A stretch of 64,000 bases of DNA from Antitrichia curtipendula. Its lineage: Eukaryota > Streptophyta > Bryopsida > Hypnales > Leucodontaceae. Position 1 is the first letter of the stretch; each line of letters opens with the position of its first letter. The position numbers and the translations under genes are program-made. Shown piece by piece: positions 31,969-43,821 of this stretch. The notes under the pieces were generated by a model that did not search any database, was not told the DNA's origin, and saw only the letters and a program-made list of their open reading frames with translations. The stretch spans positions 10,912,001-10,976,000 of the forward strand of contig OX579641.1 in NCBI GenBank assembly GCA_951230915.1, written 5' to 3'.

Positions 31969-32290
31969 TAGACCTCACTTCCCATATCCCCTAGAGACAT
32001 GGCTAGTTGAACTAACTTAAAGCAATAGACTCTTCCTTCATGGGGCCATCATCACTAGAGAGCCTTGTGTTGTTTCCACACCCAAAATAAAAGTAAAAGA
32101 TTTATTTTTTTAAATTTAATTATTATTATTTTTAATTTAATTTTTTTCCTACCACAGATATTTGAGTCAAAACGCCACAAAACAAAATCCTCAATGATGG
32201 GTTTCCAATGATAAGGTAGGAGGTTTGAAATTTGCTCCGGCATTTTAAAGCACCCCTATAACTAGCTCTAAAATGGGCATAAGATGGTCC

Positions 32291-32868
32291 TTAATCCCTA
32301 AAGCCCCGCTTGTACCCTTAGGGGACAATTTGGGTCCGGGTAGTCTCATTTTGAAGTGAATTTTTTTGAGATTTTCTTAGGTTTTTTAGGTTTGCAAGAG
32401 CTTTGTGGATATATAATTTTTGTTTCAATCAGATGCCGGATGAAAAAGTTATGGCACAATAAGCAAGAAATGGAGATTGGCGGGCAACCCAAAAAAATTT
32501 ACAAAAAGTCAAAAAAAAATTAAATTTTTTTCTTTCTTAAAATATTATGTTTTTACCTATACATGAAGTTTTGATTCATTCTATTTGGACTAGGGATGAG
32601 AAAGTTATGGACAATCTTAGTTTTCCGGGTAATTTAAGCATCTTCTTGAAAAAAAACTTTTTGTTCAACTTTGAATGCTAATATCTTTCAATCCGTACGG
32701 TCAAATTTGATGAAATTTTTACTGCGTGATCTCAGACAAGTTAAGTACAAGATCCTACAGTTAAATTCCAGAAAAAACAAAAAAATTGGTTTCCTTAAGT
32801 GAATACAACAGAAGTGGTAGTTTTGAGTGATTTTTGGCAAAAAACATCTTTGGGGCTTTAGGGGTTAA
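32291..32868. mobile_element. TTAA-family element, short copy
   Basis: Left TTAATCCCTAAAGCCCC and right, reverse-complemented, TTAACCCCTAAAGCCCC: 16 of 17 match, the cleanest TIR of the family. 578 bp. Internal blocks shared with 25147 and 26054 are TTTCAATCAGA, AAAGTTATGG and GCATCTTCTTGA. ACAAGATCCTACAGTTAAA is at 32748-32766. Confidence 0.75.
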
Positions 32869-33563
32869 ATTGACCTCTATTATCATTGAATGGATCAAGA
32901 AAAAAAATTATTTATTGCATGAGCCAATTATTTCTTTGCTTTCTCCATTTCTTTGATGGACTCCTATCCAAACAATAGATGACTTTGTTGTGGCTATTTC
33001 CAAACTTTCACAAGGGCATTCTCTAAAATAGAAGTGACTTTATGGCCGAGCTTTGTAGTGGCTACTCCTAGTGCAGTCCAAAAAATAAATGATTTGTATT
33101 GGCTACTCCCAAATAGTTAGTGGTGTATCCTAAAAGAGTCACTATCGCATCCAAAAAATGTCCATTTCTTTTGAAATGATACATTTAGAATTTTTGAATA
33201 TGTGGCTACAATGCTTCCATTTTAAAAATGGCTGTCATACTTTGACTGCCACAACAATGTGGCTTACCGTAAACCAATCTTTTTGTTTTTATAAGGAATG
33301 GACTTATAACCATATGATGAAACCTAAAAATCCTTCACTCCATCTCTGTTTTTGCCTGGATATATGAATTTTTAATAGTTCTTAATTTTTAATTTAAAGA
33401 TTATATTAAAAAAATTCTATGAGTCATGCATAGATTTTTAGATTTTTAGTAAAGATTTAAAATTATTGCAAATTTATGATGAAGATAAAAAGGAAATTTT
33501 AGAACAACTTTATATGACATTGAACATATTTTGAGCATTTTAAAGTGTACCTCAACATGGGCA

Positions 33564-34494
33564 TTAATGCCTAAAGGACCAAATTGCATTTTTTGGCAAC
33601 ATAGTGATTTTGGATAGCTCACTAGAAATGAATTTTTATTTATTTATTTTTATTTAATTTCACACAACATGTGCCTAAGGAGTAACTTTCAGCCCAACAA
33701 TTTTCATAAATTTTTATTACATGGTTAAAAAACTAGTGTGTGGTATGTAATTTATTTTTATCAACAAGTAGCTTGGCGTCTCAAAAAAATTCTTAAGAAA
33801 TCATTTTTTTAAGGAATTGATTTTCTAGATTTATATATATGTAGGAAGCTTTGAATCATTCTATTTTGATTAATGAGATGAAAGTTATGAGGAGTTTTAG
33901 TTTAGGGGTATTTATAGGTTTTCTACTCTAAATCAAGCTTTGAAGTCCTTTATTTTACTCAATTTTCAATAATTTTGGAAAAAATGAAAACACTAGGTGT
34001 AGATTATTTATTAAAATATTATAACCATTGGGATTGGGATTTTTCAACTCCATAACTAAATTCTTATTGTTTTAGTATTTTGAATCATTCTCTACTTCTT
34101 TCTACTTACTATTTTTTTCTTATATGTTGTACAGTTACAAATGATCTAAATTTTAAAAACATGTAGCCAACTTGCTTTGAAGAATGAATCCAAAGAAGCA
34201 CCACCAACATGGACATTTTTTCATACAAATGTGACCTTGTGAAATGTAGCTACCTAGTTTTTCGTAAGGCCCCCAAAAGAATTTTTGTCATTTCAAATGT
34301 TAATATTTTGCAATTTACAAGGTGGAAATTCCTGAATTTTTTTTCACATCTTCTCAAACTAGCATGCTAGAAGATCCTACGGTTGCATGTGACCCAAAAT
34401 GATTTTTTTTTTTCTAAAGTTTGATACTTGTACTAGAAATAACATTTTTAGAGTGTTTTGGGTGCAAACATAGTATAAAACCTTTAGGGATTAA
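33564..34494. mobile_element. TTAA-family element
   Basis: Left TTAATGCCTAAAGGACC; right, reverse-complemented, TTAATCCCTAAAGGTTTTA; 931 bp, homologous along its length to 26415-27359. The AGAAGATCCTACGGTTGCA block is at 34370-34388. No open frame. Confidence 0.7.
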
Positions 34495-37400
34495 GACACT
34501 CTTGAAGCTAGCAATGTCTCTATTTTCCTCTTTTTACTTGACTTTTTGGCGAGGTTAGAAGAGCCCTTGACAAGACTCTTTATATGAAAGATTTACTCCA
34601 TGATCCATAATTTGCTCCACAATCCACACTCTACAAAAACTAGCATTTTTGTGCGGTGGAGTCATTGAAATGGAAACATCTACATTGAATAGGGGTATTA
34701 TAGGGACCAAAAAATTAAAGGGACTCATCATGAAAAATTGTAGATATTTGAAACATGATGTACAACCCTGGGACACTTCCATAACTATTGATGTACAACA
34801 AGGGCAGATATTTATATAGTGTGTAATGTTGATTAATTAGTATGTGTAGACAAAATAAAACTTTGAAAAAATTACATTTTACCTTTTTTTTTTTTTAAGT
34901 GTCCAATCTTTTTTTTTTGTAGTTTTGAAGAGTCAAATAGTCAAATAATTCATACTAGTATGAAAATAAAGATTTAATATTATATATGAATAAGGTCAAT
35001 TTGGGAAGATGGGAAGAGTGACAAATAGGCTTGGTGGTTCTTTATATCAATTATCAAACCAATCGTCATGTAGCTCTTGGAAATTATAAAGCTATGTTTA
35101 TAATTTCATACCAAAGTAAAAAAAATAGTTCATACCAAAGTTTATTTGGTGTATATGGCTCACATATTGACAAATTATATATTTATAATATTATATTCCT
35201 TCAATCAAATTGTTACGCTATCAAATTGCAATGATTGCAAATTTGCATGTGTCTAATTGCCAAGTGATGGCTAGATTATTATTGTGTATATGAAGAATTG
35301 TTGGTGAATAAGGCAATTTATATGGTAGTGATGTGAAGTGGTAGGTGTGAAGCCTTGTGTGTGTAGCAATTTGTCAGTGAAATGATTGAAGTTGAAGTCC
35401 AAGAAGGACATGTGAAAAGATGCAGACCGCATAATTGGTAGTGATTGTCAGCGGATGTAATGTATGTAAGATGAGATTTCCTTGCCAAATTGTATTGATT
35501 GAAGATGAATTTATGTTTGGAAAGATGCAGTGATTGCATCTACTTGCTTGTGTTGTTTTAAGATAGGGTAGCCGTGATTGAGAAGTTGTTTTATGCAAAT
35601 TAAATTAAATTGTTAAAGTGTGGAAAGGCAAATCGCTTGTAACTAGACAAATTGTCTTGTAGGGTTGCTACAACATGTTGTAAGATAATTTTGTTGTCCA
35701 TTTGTCAAAGAATCCAAGTGTTATAATTTTAAAAGTAATGAATTGGGTCTAATTGCTAAATGTGGTACAAATAGAAGTAGGAAATTGTGAGGAATTTATT
35801 GATGGTATACCAAAGCCAATAGTCTTGTAGTGATGACTATAGGCTATTTGCCTATTTGTTAATAAATTGAAAAAAATAAAATTTTATTAATTTGAATAGT
35901 TATTCGAAAATCCAATTGTCTAGGTAAAATTTCAATCTAATTAGCTGTAATTTTACAATTGACATTTATTGGTGAAATGAAAATTTATTGTGTAGACTAC
36001 ACCAATAGTATAATGTGTTGAATTGTCTGGGTTGTGGTACATGTATGTGGAGACAAATAATGTGATGTTGTATTCCTTGTGACAAATTGATTTTAATTGG
36101 TTAAGTCTAAATTGAGGAATCATGAAAGAAAATATTTTTTGAGCAATTCAATGTTTTATTCTTGGAAATGATATTTTGAAACCCCATCTACTTGACTAGT
36201 GACCTTAGATACTTAAATGATAGACTAATTGACCTTTCCCTGAAAAGAACCCCTATACTTATAGCTTTGGGTTTTGTTTATGAATTAAAAAATCTGAGCT
36301 TATAGTATGGGTCCCCTTAAAACCCCTATTTAGTGTAGAAACTAATTGCTATAAGGTAACTACACCTAAAATTGCACAAATAAGCAATTCAACATAATTT
36401 TCATTATTATATTGACTTTTTTTTGGAAGGATCTTAGTAGAAGTCAAAAGGGAGATTTTAGATTCTCTAAGAATGAAATTTTTGGACACCATATGAATAA
36501 ACTACAAATTTTCAAAGTATTAAAAATAGGATTTAGGATAACCAACCATAAAATCTCATGAATAGTGGAAGTACATTTTAGGCAAAAATCTAACTTGTGT
36601 GGTTTAGGAAGCGTGCAATTTAAGATGTAGTTACCTTAGTAGAAAGCTCTACTTCATGGCCTGTATGTATTGTTGCAAGGGCAATATATCGTGCTTGAAC
36701 TATAGAAGCTCTTTCATTGCTCGTTGCTAGCTTTAAAAGTGGTTATCAATTCTTGAACTACCAATTATCCCATTCACATAAGTTAGACTCTACTAAGTGT
36801 TCAAATTGGACAATCAAATTGTAGAGTCACTAATGAAAATTTTCAATACATTTTCAGGTTTAGGTTTTGTAGAACAAACATATTGATTTGCAGTCTACCC
36901 TCATAACCCGCATACGTTTAGAGATCGTTCAAACCAACTCTCCAAGAATTCATGTAATTTTCAAATTTTCAGTAGAAACTTGCAACAAAGAATGCTCCTC
37001 CTCATCGAGTGTTCCCAAAAATAACATTCTTGAATAATTAGAAGGGATTTGAGGCCCCTAGAAGACTGTTTCAAGGCTGTCCCCTTGCTGTGAACCAATG
37101 TAGTATTGTCAAAATATTAAAGAATAAGAATATAAATAAAAAATTAAATGTTTTTAAAAATAAATAAATTACTAAATTTTATTATCTAATGTTGCTGTCT
37201 CTCAACTACGGCAAATTGTTGATGTGGCACAGTTCTCAAGTTCCCCACAAGCTAGCAACTCACGGTCTTCTTAAGGTCTCAAACAACTAATGGGAAAGGA
37301 GAGGGGTCATTCTACATTAGCACTATATCAAGAATTTGAGTTATTTGTATTACAGTGGCTCAAAATACATGAGCAAGCTTGTATTCAAGATGTTCTTTAG

Positions 37401-38166
37401 TGAAAGAAGCCTTGACTTATATGAAAACAAGAGGGTCCTTGCCTTGAAGTTCAAGAATGTTCACACTATCATTTATCCTTGGTCCTTTGTCCTTGGCCAT
37501 TTTTTGATCAAAAACCACTCAAAACTACCATATTTGCTGCGTTCACTCCAAACAATTACAGACGTGTAAAGTACAAAATACTTTAAAAAAAATCTAACTA
37601 TAGTGTTTTGTATTTTACTTGTATGTAATCATTTGGTAAAATTTTCATGAAGTTTGATAGTACAAATTGGAAGATATTAGCATTCAAAGTTGGAAAAAAA
37701 GAAGCTTTTTTGAGCACCGGTCTGCAATTTCAAGTGGCTTGACTGCCATTTCTGTAAAAAATCTGCATTGTAGACTTTGAATTTAAAATTTATTTGTTGA
37801 AGAATTGAGTTAGAAGTCTAGGAAAAAATTTCAAAAAAACACAATTGATTTTCATTCTTTAAAAAATTATTAAATAGAAGCAGGTTCGAGATTGAAAAAA
37901 AACACTAAATTGTTAATAGCAACCACATGAGGTTGAACTACTAATTTTGACCACAATGGGTTGTTTTACCTTAGTTTGTGAAAATACATTTGACCAAAAA
38001 ATACATTTTTTCCTGCTCGGTCCATGGCTGCCAGTGCAGCCCAGGCCTGTGACATTACAGAGGTCAGGCAGCCCAGCCAACTCACTTGGTTCCCCGCTTG
38101 GTCGTTCGCTCTTTGCCCCTCAGTCTGCGTGTCTCCACCATTCCGAACGTCCCGATTCTTGATTCC
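34495..38166. other. AT-rich intergenic DNA, no gene seen
   Basis: Short frames only. 37640-37920 resembles 3490-3650 and 25860-25935 (AGTCTAGGA...TTTTCATT blocks), and 36300-36560 is an inverted copy of 2830-3080. From about 37990 the GC content rises into the promoter and leader of the aldolase gene. Confidence 0.4.
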
Positions 38167-40075
38167 ATGTGTGCAGCAATGCGTACAATTGCCGGAGACG
38201 CGCTGCGGATGCTTACCGTCTCGTCCAAACCCAGAGCACCCTTGTCCTCCTCTTCTTCTTCTTCTTTCTCTTCGCCGGGATCGTTGTACCGTCGCACTCA
38301 TTTTAGTGCAACGCCATTGTGGAGGAGCGGCTCCCGGAGTTTCAAGTGGGCGGCGAAGAATCCTTCCAAGGGGCGTCCTGTTCTTGTTGCAGCGAGCATG
38401 GCTACCAAAGCATCGGTACTTCTTGAGTTTGCGCTACGATTGTGTGTTGGTTTGTGTCTGCTTTCTAATGTGAGGAGGAGTTCTTGGGATGGAAGATTAG
38501 TAGTCAGAATGGACTAGCTAGGTGGAGCTGCCTGCGAGGTGTGTGGGATCAAGTAGGTATAGACCGTTTCCTTAATTTTGGTGGTAGGTTCTCGTATGTG
38601 AAATTTAGGATTGAAAAACAAGCGTGCGTGTTTCCCTGATTTGAGTGTGGTAGTATTGATGTACGGAATTGGAGTCATGTTTGTGAGATTGGATGAGAGC
38701 GTGGATTATTCTCCAGCCCTAGCATTCAAAGGAAGCGATCGAATACACTCAGAGTTCTTTAATGATACAGCCTTGGTTAGAGTTACGGAATTGGAGTACT
38801 GTTTGTGAAATTTGATGCGAACCTGGATTATTCTCCAGCCCTAACATTCAAAGCAAGCTATCCAGTACACCCAAAGCTCTTTAGTGTCACAGCCTAGGTG
38901 CTCAAAATGCTTGGAATTTTGTGACATTATGACGATCCGGTGCTGCATGTAAATGTGACATTAAAGAAGTTGCAGAGCAGTCGTCTAGAGCCCTTTTCAC
39001 ACTTGTTGATTCTGTTGTAGTTCTTAATAGTTAGGTTGTCAACGCATGTATGATATTGGGATTATGGAGTGAGTTTTGAATTGAGTATATCTCATTCCTA
39101 GGGTTTGATGAGAGAACAGGGGATGTGATATTAGAGAAGGGATATGAAAGGGTCGAAATGTAATCGTGTTCAGTGAGTGCTCTGATGTTAAGAAGATAAG
39201 GTAGAGGATACTATTTGCATCGCTCTAGTCATTTAACCAATATGTAGAATTGTGACTTTTGGGAGATCAGTATCGGCCTAGAGCTGTGGAGAGATCACTT
39301 TGGCTACAAGAGAGCCAAATCTGCTTAGGGCAATTTTTAATTACGGAGTACCATGTACGAATGTCTTAATGCAAGTATAAAATGGGAGGTTGTAGGCCAT
39401 TAGAAGTGACAGCGGACAACCCCATTTCCATTCAAAGGGCATGAAAGGACATTGAGCCAAACCGCACTTGCTATCAAGTGTATGAGTTGATGAGTTGCTG
39501 TTTGTAACAGGGATCAATATGTGAGACGGGATCAGGTCCCTAATGGTTTAGTATCCTCTAATTTACTGAAGCTTGATCTCAGTTACTCGGATAAATTCAT
39601 TTTTCTGAGGCATCATTTGACAACTGTACAGGGAGGGAGTAGTACACTGAAGGAGAGGCTCCGCAATGGCGAACAGCTCTACGGAGCCTTTTCTGTGAGT
39701 TTCTCGCCAGTTGTAGCGGAGATTCTCGGTTGGTCGGGCTATGACTTTGTGGTGGTTGATATGGAACATGGTCCTGGAGACACCATGGCCGCTGTGCCTA
39801 TTCTGCAGGCTCTAGCTTCTACAGGAACGCCAGCCATCATTCGCATCCCTGCTAACGATCCTGTTTGGGCGAAGAAAGCGTTGGACCTGGGGCCTGCAGG
39901 CATCATGTTTCCGATGATCAATGATGCAAGTGCTGCAAGGGATGCAGTAAGGGCGTGCCGGTACCCTCCAGCAGGTATAAGGGGTGCTGCTTTTCCTATT
40001 GTTCGAGCTGCTCGGTATGGCCTGGACCCCTCCTACCTGAGCCGGTGTGAGGATGATCTTCTCATTATGTGCCAG
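38167..40075 (+). CDS. HpcH/HpaI aldolase family protein, 5' part
   Basis: Exon 1, 38167-38415, starts MCAAMRTIAGDALRML and is a Ser/Arg-rich plastid- or mitochondrion-type transit leader (a run of seven Ser). Exon 2, 39632-40075, is joined in phase 0. It reads LKERLRNGEQLYGAFSVSFS, GYDFVVVDMEHGPGD, WAKKALDLGPAGIMFPMI and GIRGAAFPIVRA, ending LIMCQ before GTACAT. This matches the class II aldolase-type family that cleaves 2-keto-3-deoxy sugar acids (bacterial HpaI/RhmA; a plant homologue is At4g10750). The C-terminal half (the VESGEGV metal-site strand onward) is not found before or after the 200-N gap at 40805. It is either inside the gap or lost. Confidence 0.8.
38662..38905. repeat. 122-bp tandem duplication in an aldolase intron
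   Basis: Two copies at 38662 and 38784 (period 122) share TACGGAATTGGAGT and GGATTATTCTCCAGCCCTA(A/G). Non-coding, in intron 1 (38416-39631). Confidence 0.7.
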
Positions 40076-40130
40076 GTACATCTAATGCTCCAAATTCTAA
40101 AATTATCACTATAGAAATTATTAAGATCTC

Positions 40131-40268
40131 AGGGCCGCTTTACACTTGGGACCAAGTCAAAAATATAGCACTCCTAGTGGTAAAGAGCTTAGAAATGGTC
40201 CAGCAATAAACTGAGAGTGCTTGGAATTTTTGATTTTCTTGGCTCGGTCCCAAGTGTATAGCGGGCCT
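40131..40268. mobile_element. short MITE with GGGCC ends
   Basis: Left AGGGCCGCTTTACACTTGGG then ACC is inverted at the right end (GGTCCCAAGTGTATAGCGGG then CCT). About 138 bp, in the intron or flank after the last visible aldolase exon. CAGGG-type ends resemble hAT elements; no clear target duplication. Confidence 0.6.
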
Positions 40269-40804
40269 AAGGTGTACTATTAGCTGCCTGGTGTCCTCTC
40301 CCCCGTATAGAGGCACTTTGCAATAATTTAACCGTAGTGAGCTTTGAAATGTAGAAGTTCACATTCAAATGGATGCACCAGAATTTATGGAAAACTGGAG
40401 AATTCACTAGACAGTGCTGTTGGTCCAGTTAATGTCCATGCTAAAGGCCACCTCGTATCAAACAAATAGCTTTAATTAGCTAACTGGGGTGCTAAGGCCC
40501 GTTCACTAGTTAGAATTTAACCTACCTATTGTGTGCCTGCTCTTGCAAGGTACCTAGTGGGGTTAGGCTTTTAGATTAGCTGACTGCTACTATTTGCTTG
40601 GTGGGAAAATTCAGCACTGATATAGGCAGAATTACCATTGTTAACCAAAATGAAGGAGTTAAGGTAAATGGTGAAAGTGAGTGTAAATTCATTGCAATTC
40701 AGTTAGCATCGATGTCTGACTGACACAACTTGGGCATGAAGGCATTTAGCACTAATTGACGCTACTTTGTTGGTGCGGATGGGGTCTTAAAGTTAGAACT
40801 GGAC
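40269..40804. other. sequence between aldolase exon 2 and the gap
   Basis: No aldolase exon, RNA or intact element is visible. Confidence 0.4.
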
Positions 40805-41004
40805 NNNNNNNNNNNNNNNNNNNNNNNNNNNNNNNNNNNNNNNNNNNNNNNNNNNNNNNNNNNNNNNNNNNNNNNNNNNNNNNNNNNNNNNNNNNNNNNN
40901 NNNNNNNNNNNNNNNNNNNNNNNNNNNNNNNNNNNNNNNNNNNNNNNNNNNNNNNNNNNNNNNNNNNNNNNNNNNNNNNNNNNNNNNNNNNNNNNNNNNN
41001 NNNN
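40805..41004. other. assembly gap of 200 N
   Basis: Exactly 200 N, the conventional placeholder for a gap of unknown size. Frames drawn across it are meaningless. The missing aldolase exons may lie here. Confidence 0.98.
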
Positions 41005-41882
41005 AAAACAAGGTCAAAATTAGATACACTTAGAGCATCATCAATGGATTACAACAAAAGAGGCAACAAATTAAACACTTATAATTGATTTGTACTCCAT
41101 TTGTCCCCAAACAATTATTTACAAACTTGTCAGTTGGTATTTTTTGAACCAATTTCATTGATCATATTGTAAAAAACATAGTTAGGAAAGGTCACAAATT
41201 TTATATCATTGGAGTCAATGAAGCACATTGCATGTATCTATTGCAATCTAAATATAATTAGCCACAAGGAAGTCTCCATATAAGCTATTCAGAACAACCT
41301 TAAAAAAACATGACATTCAAATTGGACAATCATTTTGGAATGGAAAGAGTATAAAATTAGAATTTTGACAATATTGTCATTAGAAACAAATTGTCACACG
41401 CTTTAAAAAGCACTTAATTCCAAAATACATGAGCTACCCTAGTTGACAACATAACAAGTCTGCCAACAACAAATTTCACTGACATTCCTTTGCTCATTTC
41501 TTTTCAAATCACAAATTTACAAAAATAGTCATAAAAGAATCTAGATTTGGACTTTAGAAAACCAAAATAGGGCCCATTAGAAGCAAGCTAAAAGACAAAA
41601 AAAACATAGAGAGCCACTTCGAATCATGCTTAAGAAAGTAAAATCATGGAAATGGCTCCAAATATTCTTGTGACTACCGGTATTCTATGTGATTTTTAGT
41701 ATGCTTCTAACTGTAGTATTCTCAAGTTCTAATTCCACATCAATCAAGATATAGTAATATATTTAGAGGGTCGTCCATTGATGGTGCCCTTTATCACATC
41801 TCCATGCTAAATATTCACATGAAATTTAAAATTGTAATTGTATTTAAAATCTTTCGGGATCCTGCTTGCTGTCATCTGGACT
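41005..41882. repeat. AT-rich dispersed repeat
   Basis: 41530-41800 matches the family near 30180-30560 and 4315-5770 (GATTTGGACTTT, AGTATTCTCAAGTTCTAA, CACATCAATCAAG). No gene is seen. Confidence 0.45.
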
Positions 41883-42388
41883 TTAGAAAGCATGTGATAA
41901 AACAGAGTGTGATACGGAGGTCAGAGAGTTCACAAAGGAGGATCTTCTTTCCAATTGTAGTGTGAAAAACTTGAAATACCCCAGGAGGTCAGGACCACTC
42001 ATAGCTTCCAGATTTGGGCTGGTATTATTGCGGAAAACCTCATCAGAAAACGCCTCCATAGGAACCTACATTACAAAATACATGAATCCATTCAAAGTCA
42101 AACTGATAGAGTAAGCATCCTCCGATTTGGTGGAAAATGAACACAGAAGCTTCAACAAAACATTCATAATTTGTGAATGTCCACCAAAATCAGAGTAATT
42201 TTCGATATCACCTTCACTGGTAAGAAGAAACTTTGGAATGCTGTAAATCCTGCACTAGGTTCCACGATTTCAATATCCATTCTGTCCTCTTCAAATTCCT
42301 CAGATTTTCCATGGCACTGAAGACGCCGAAGGTTAAACTTCAACCTGAAGACACTACAAAGTTGCTTAGGTTCACAAATTTCCTTCAT
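41883..42388 (-). CDS. hypothetical two-exon protein, weak
   Basis: Exon 1, 42212-42388, begins MKEICEPKQLCSVF and ends SAGFTAFQSFFLPVK before GTGATA. Exon 2, 41883-42065, follows a TGTAG acceptor with VPMEAFSDEVFRNN and stops at 41883. Phase 0 matches and codon composition is above background, giving 118 residues. No family is recognised. It may be a fragment of a larger gene broken near the gap. Confidence 0.3.
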
Positions 42389-43821
42389 TTCTCAGCAGAA
42401 CCAATTCATTCCCGTCTTTTATGAGCATCAGAATTTTGTGTCACTCACATTTTCTTTGTACTTTTTTCCCACTTGAACGACTTCATTCGTCGACAGGCAA
42501 ACTGGACTTGTCCATTTAGTCGGACGAAAAAGGCGTGTTCGTATTGTCAGTTCGCGAGAATATGAAAGTATCACTAACAAGCTCGAAACTCGTGTCTTCA
42601 CTTCATGTCATGCCAGACACACCAGAGAGTTAGTATTGCTTCTACAGAAAGTTATCAAGTTCCCCGAGAAGAATATTAAGCATTTCAAGTTAACCCGGTT
42701 GTCATTCTCTTGAAGGATCATAATGAATTTGAGTTTTCCAGTCTTCGTAATTCCTTAAGCTTCTGACTACACACACTTAACCTGATACGAGACTGGAGAG
42801 TTATTAAATAATATTGCATTTAGTATTTGCAGGTTGAAATTAGTAAATTGGACTGGAAATGTAAAATCAAAATGCTCAGATGCTCTTTAAGCTCAGATGT
42901 TTACAGAGAAGTTCTATTAGAATTTCTAGCCACTAATTTGTACTCAATGTGAGTCGAGGTCTAAGAACGTATATCTGAGGTTCCCAACAGTGCGGATTGT
43001 TAGATAGAAGGTCTAATGAGACTTGTGTAAGTGACCTAATAGTGCATTATTTGATAGGATCCTGAAATTGGAACTTTGATCCCAGTAGAAATTAGATTTG
43101 TAAAACATGAGCAAGTGCGTGTAACTGTTTGAAGAAAATTAACTAAAGGGAGAAAACAATCTTTGTTAAAGCGAGGTTTAATTTGTTTCCTCTCGCGATC
43201 TTATTATACAGCTCCTAGTCCTCATTACCTAGTTGGCCGAGAAGTTACCTGTCATTCCGCAGGTGTTTGCTTGAGGTCCTGAGATTGAAACTTTCGTTTG
43301 TTGGCTGATGATCTGCAGGCACGGGAAACATAAGGTGACATGTGGTACGAAGTAATGAGTCAAGACCTGATTAAAGAACTGCAAGCTGGGAAAAGGGAAA
43401 ACAACGACATCCTTGGTCAGTAACAACCAAGATTTAGAGGATGCAAGATTGAGAAGTACCATTTCTGCCATACCGTGACAGGACATGTCTGCTTCTTTCC
43501 GCACTGTCAATAAGACGATATGAGCGTCATGCATGGAAGCTCAGCGAACCTTTTCTAATCGGTATTTTCAAATACCAAGTTTTTTGCTCGAGTACATCTT
43601 GCAGCAGCATCGACGCAAAAGGCGCAGCGCGAACTGACAAAGTGTCACAAGAACAGTCAGGTAAAGCGAAACTAACATTGGTACATGAGATCCTGAGGCA
43701 CGCCCATTGCACCCATTGTGCTGATAAGCGTCTGAAGTTTCCAGATGTGAATTCCTTTGAAAATCCACTCCATGACATAATGTTTTTAAGAGTTGGAAGT
43801 ACTTACGTTGAACTCAAAGAT
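42389..43821. other. intergenic, including coiled-coil gene 3' flank
   Basis: No gene is seen. Frames at 43229-43778 on the minus strand are probably 3' UTR of the coiled-coil gene. Confidence 0.4.

Noticed and set aside
38024..38473. 149-codon plus-strand frame overlapping aldolase exon 1
   Set aside because: Out of frame with the leader that joins exon 2 in phase; Cys- and Arg-rich without a motif.
40756..41088. Frames crossing the N run
   Set aside because: They consist mainly of unknown residues from the assembly gap.
43229..43778. Minus-strand frames after the coiled-coil gene stop
   Set aside because: No acceptor in phase with the upstream exon is needed and composition is non-coding; probably 3' UTR.
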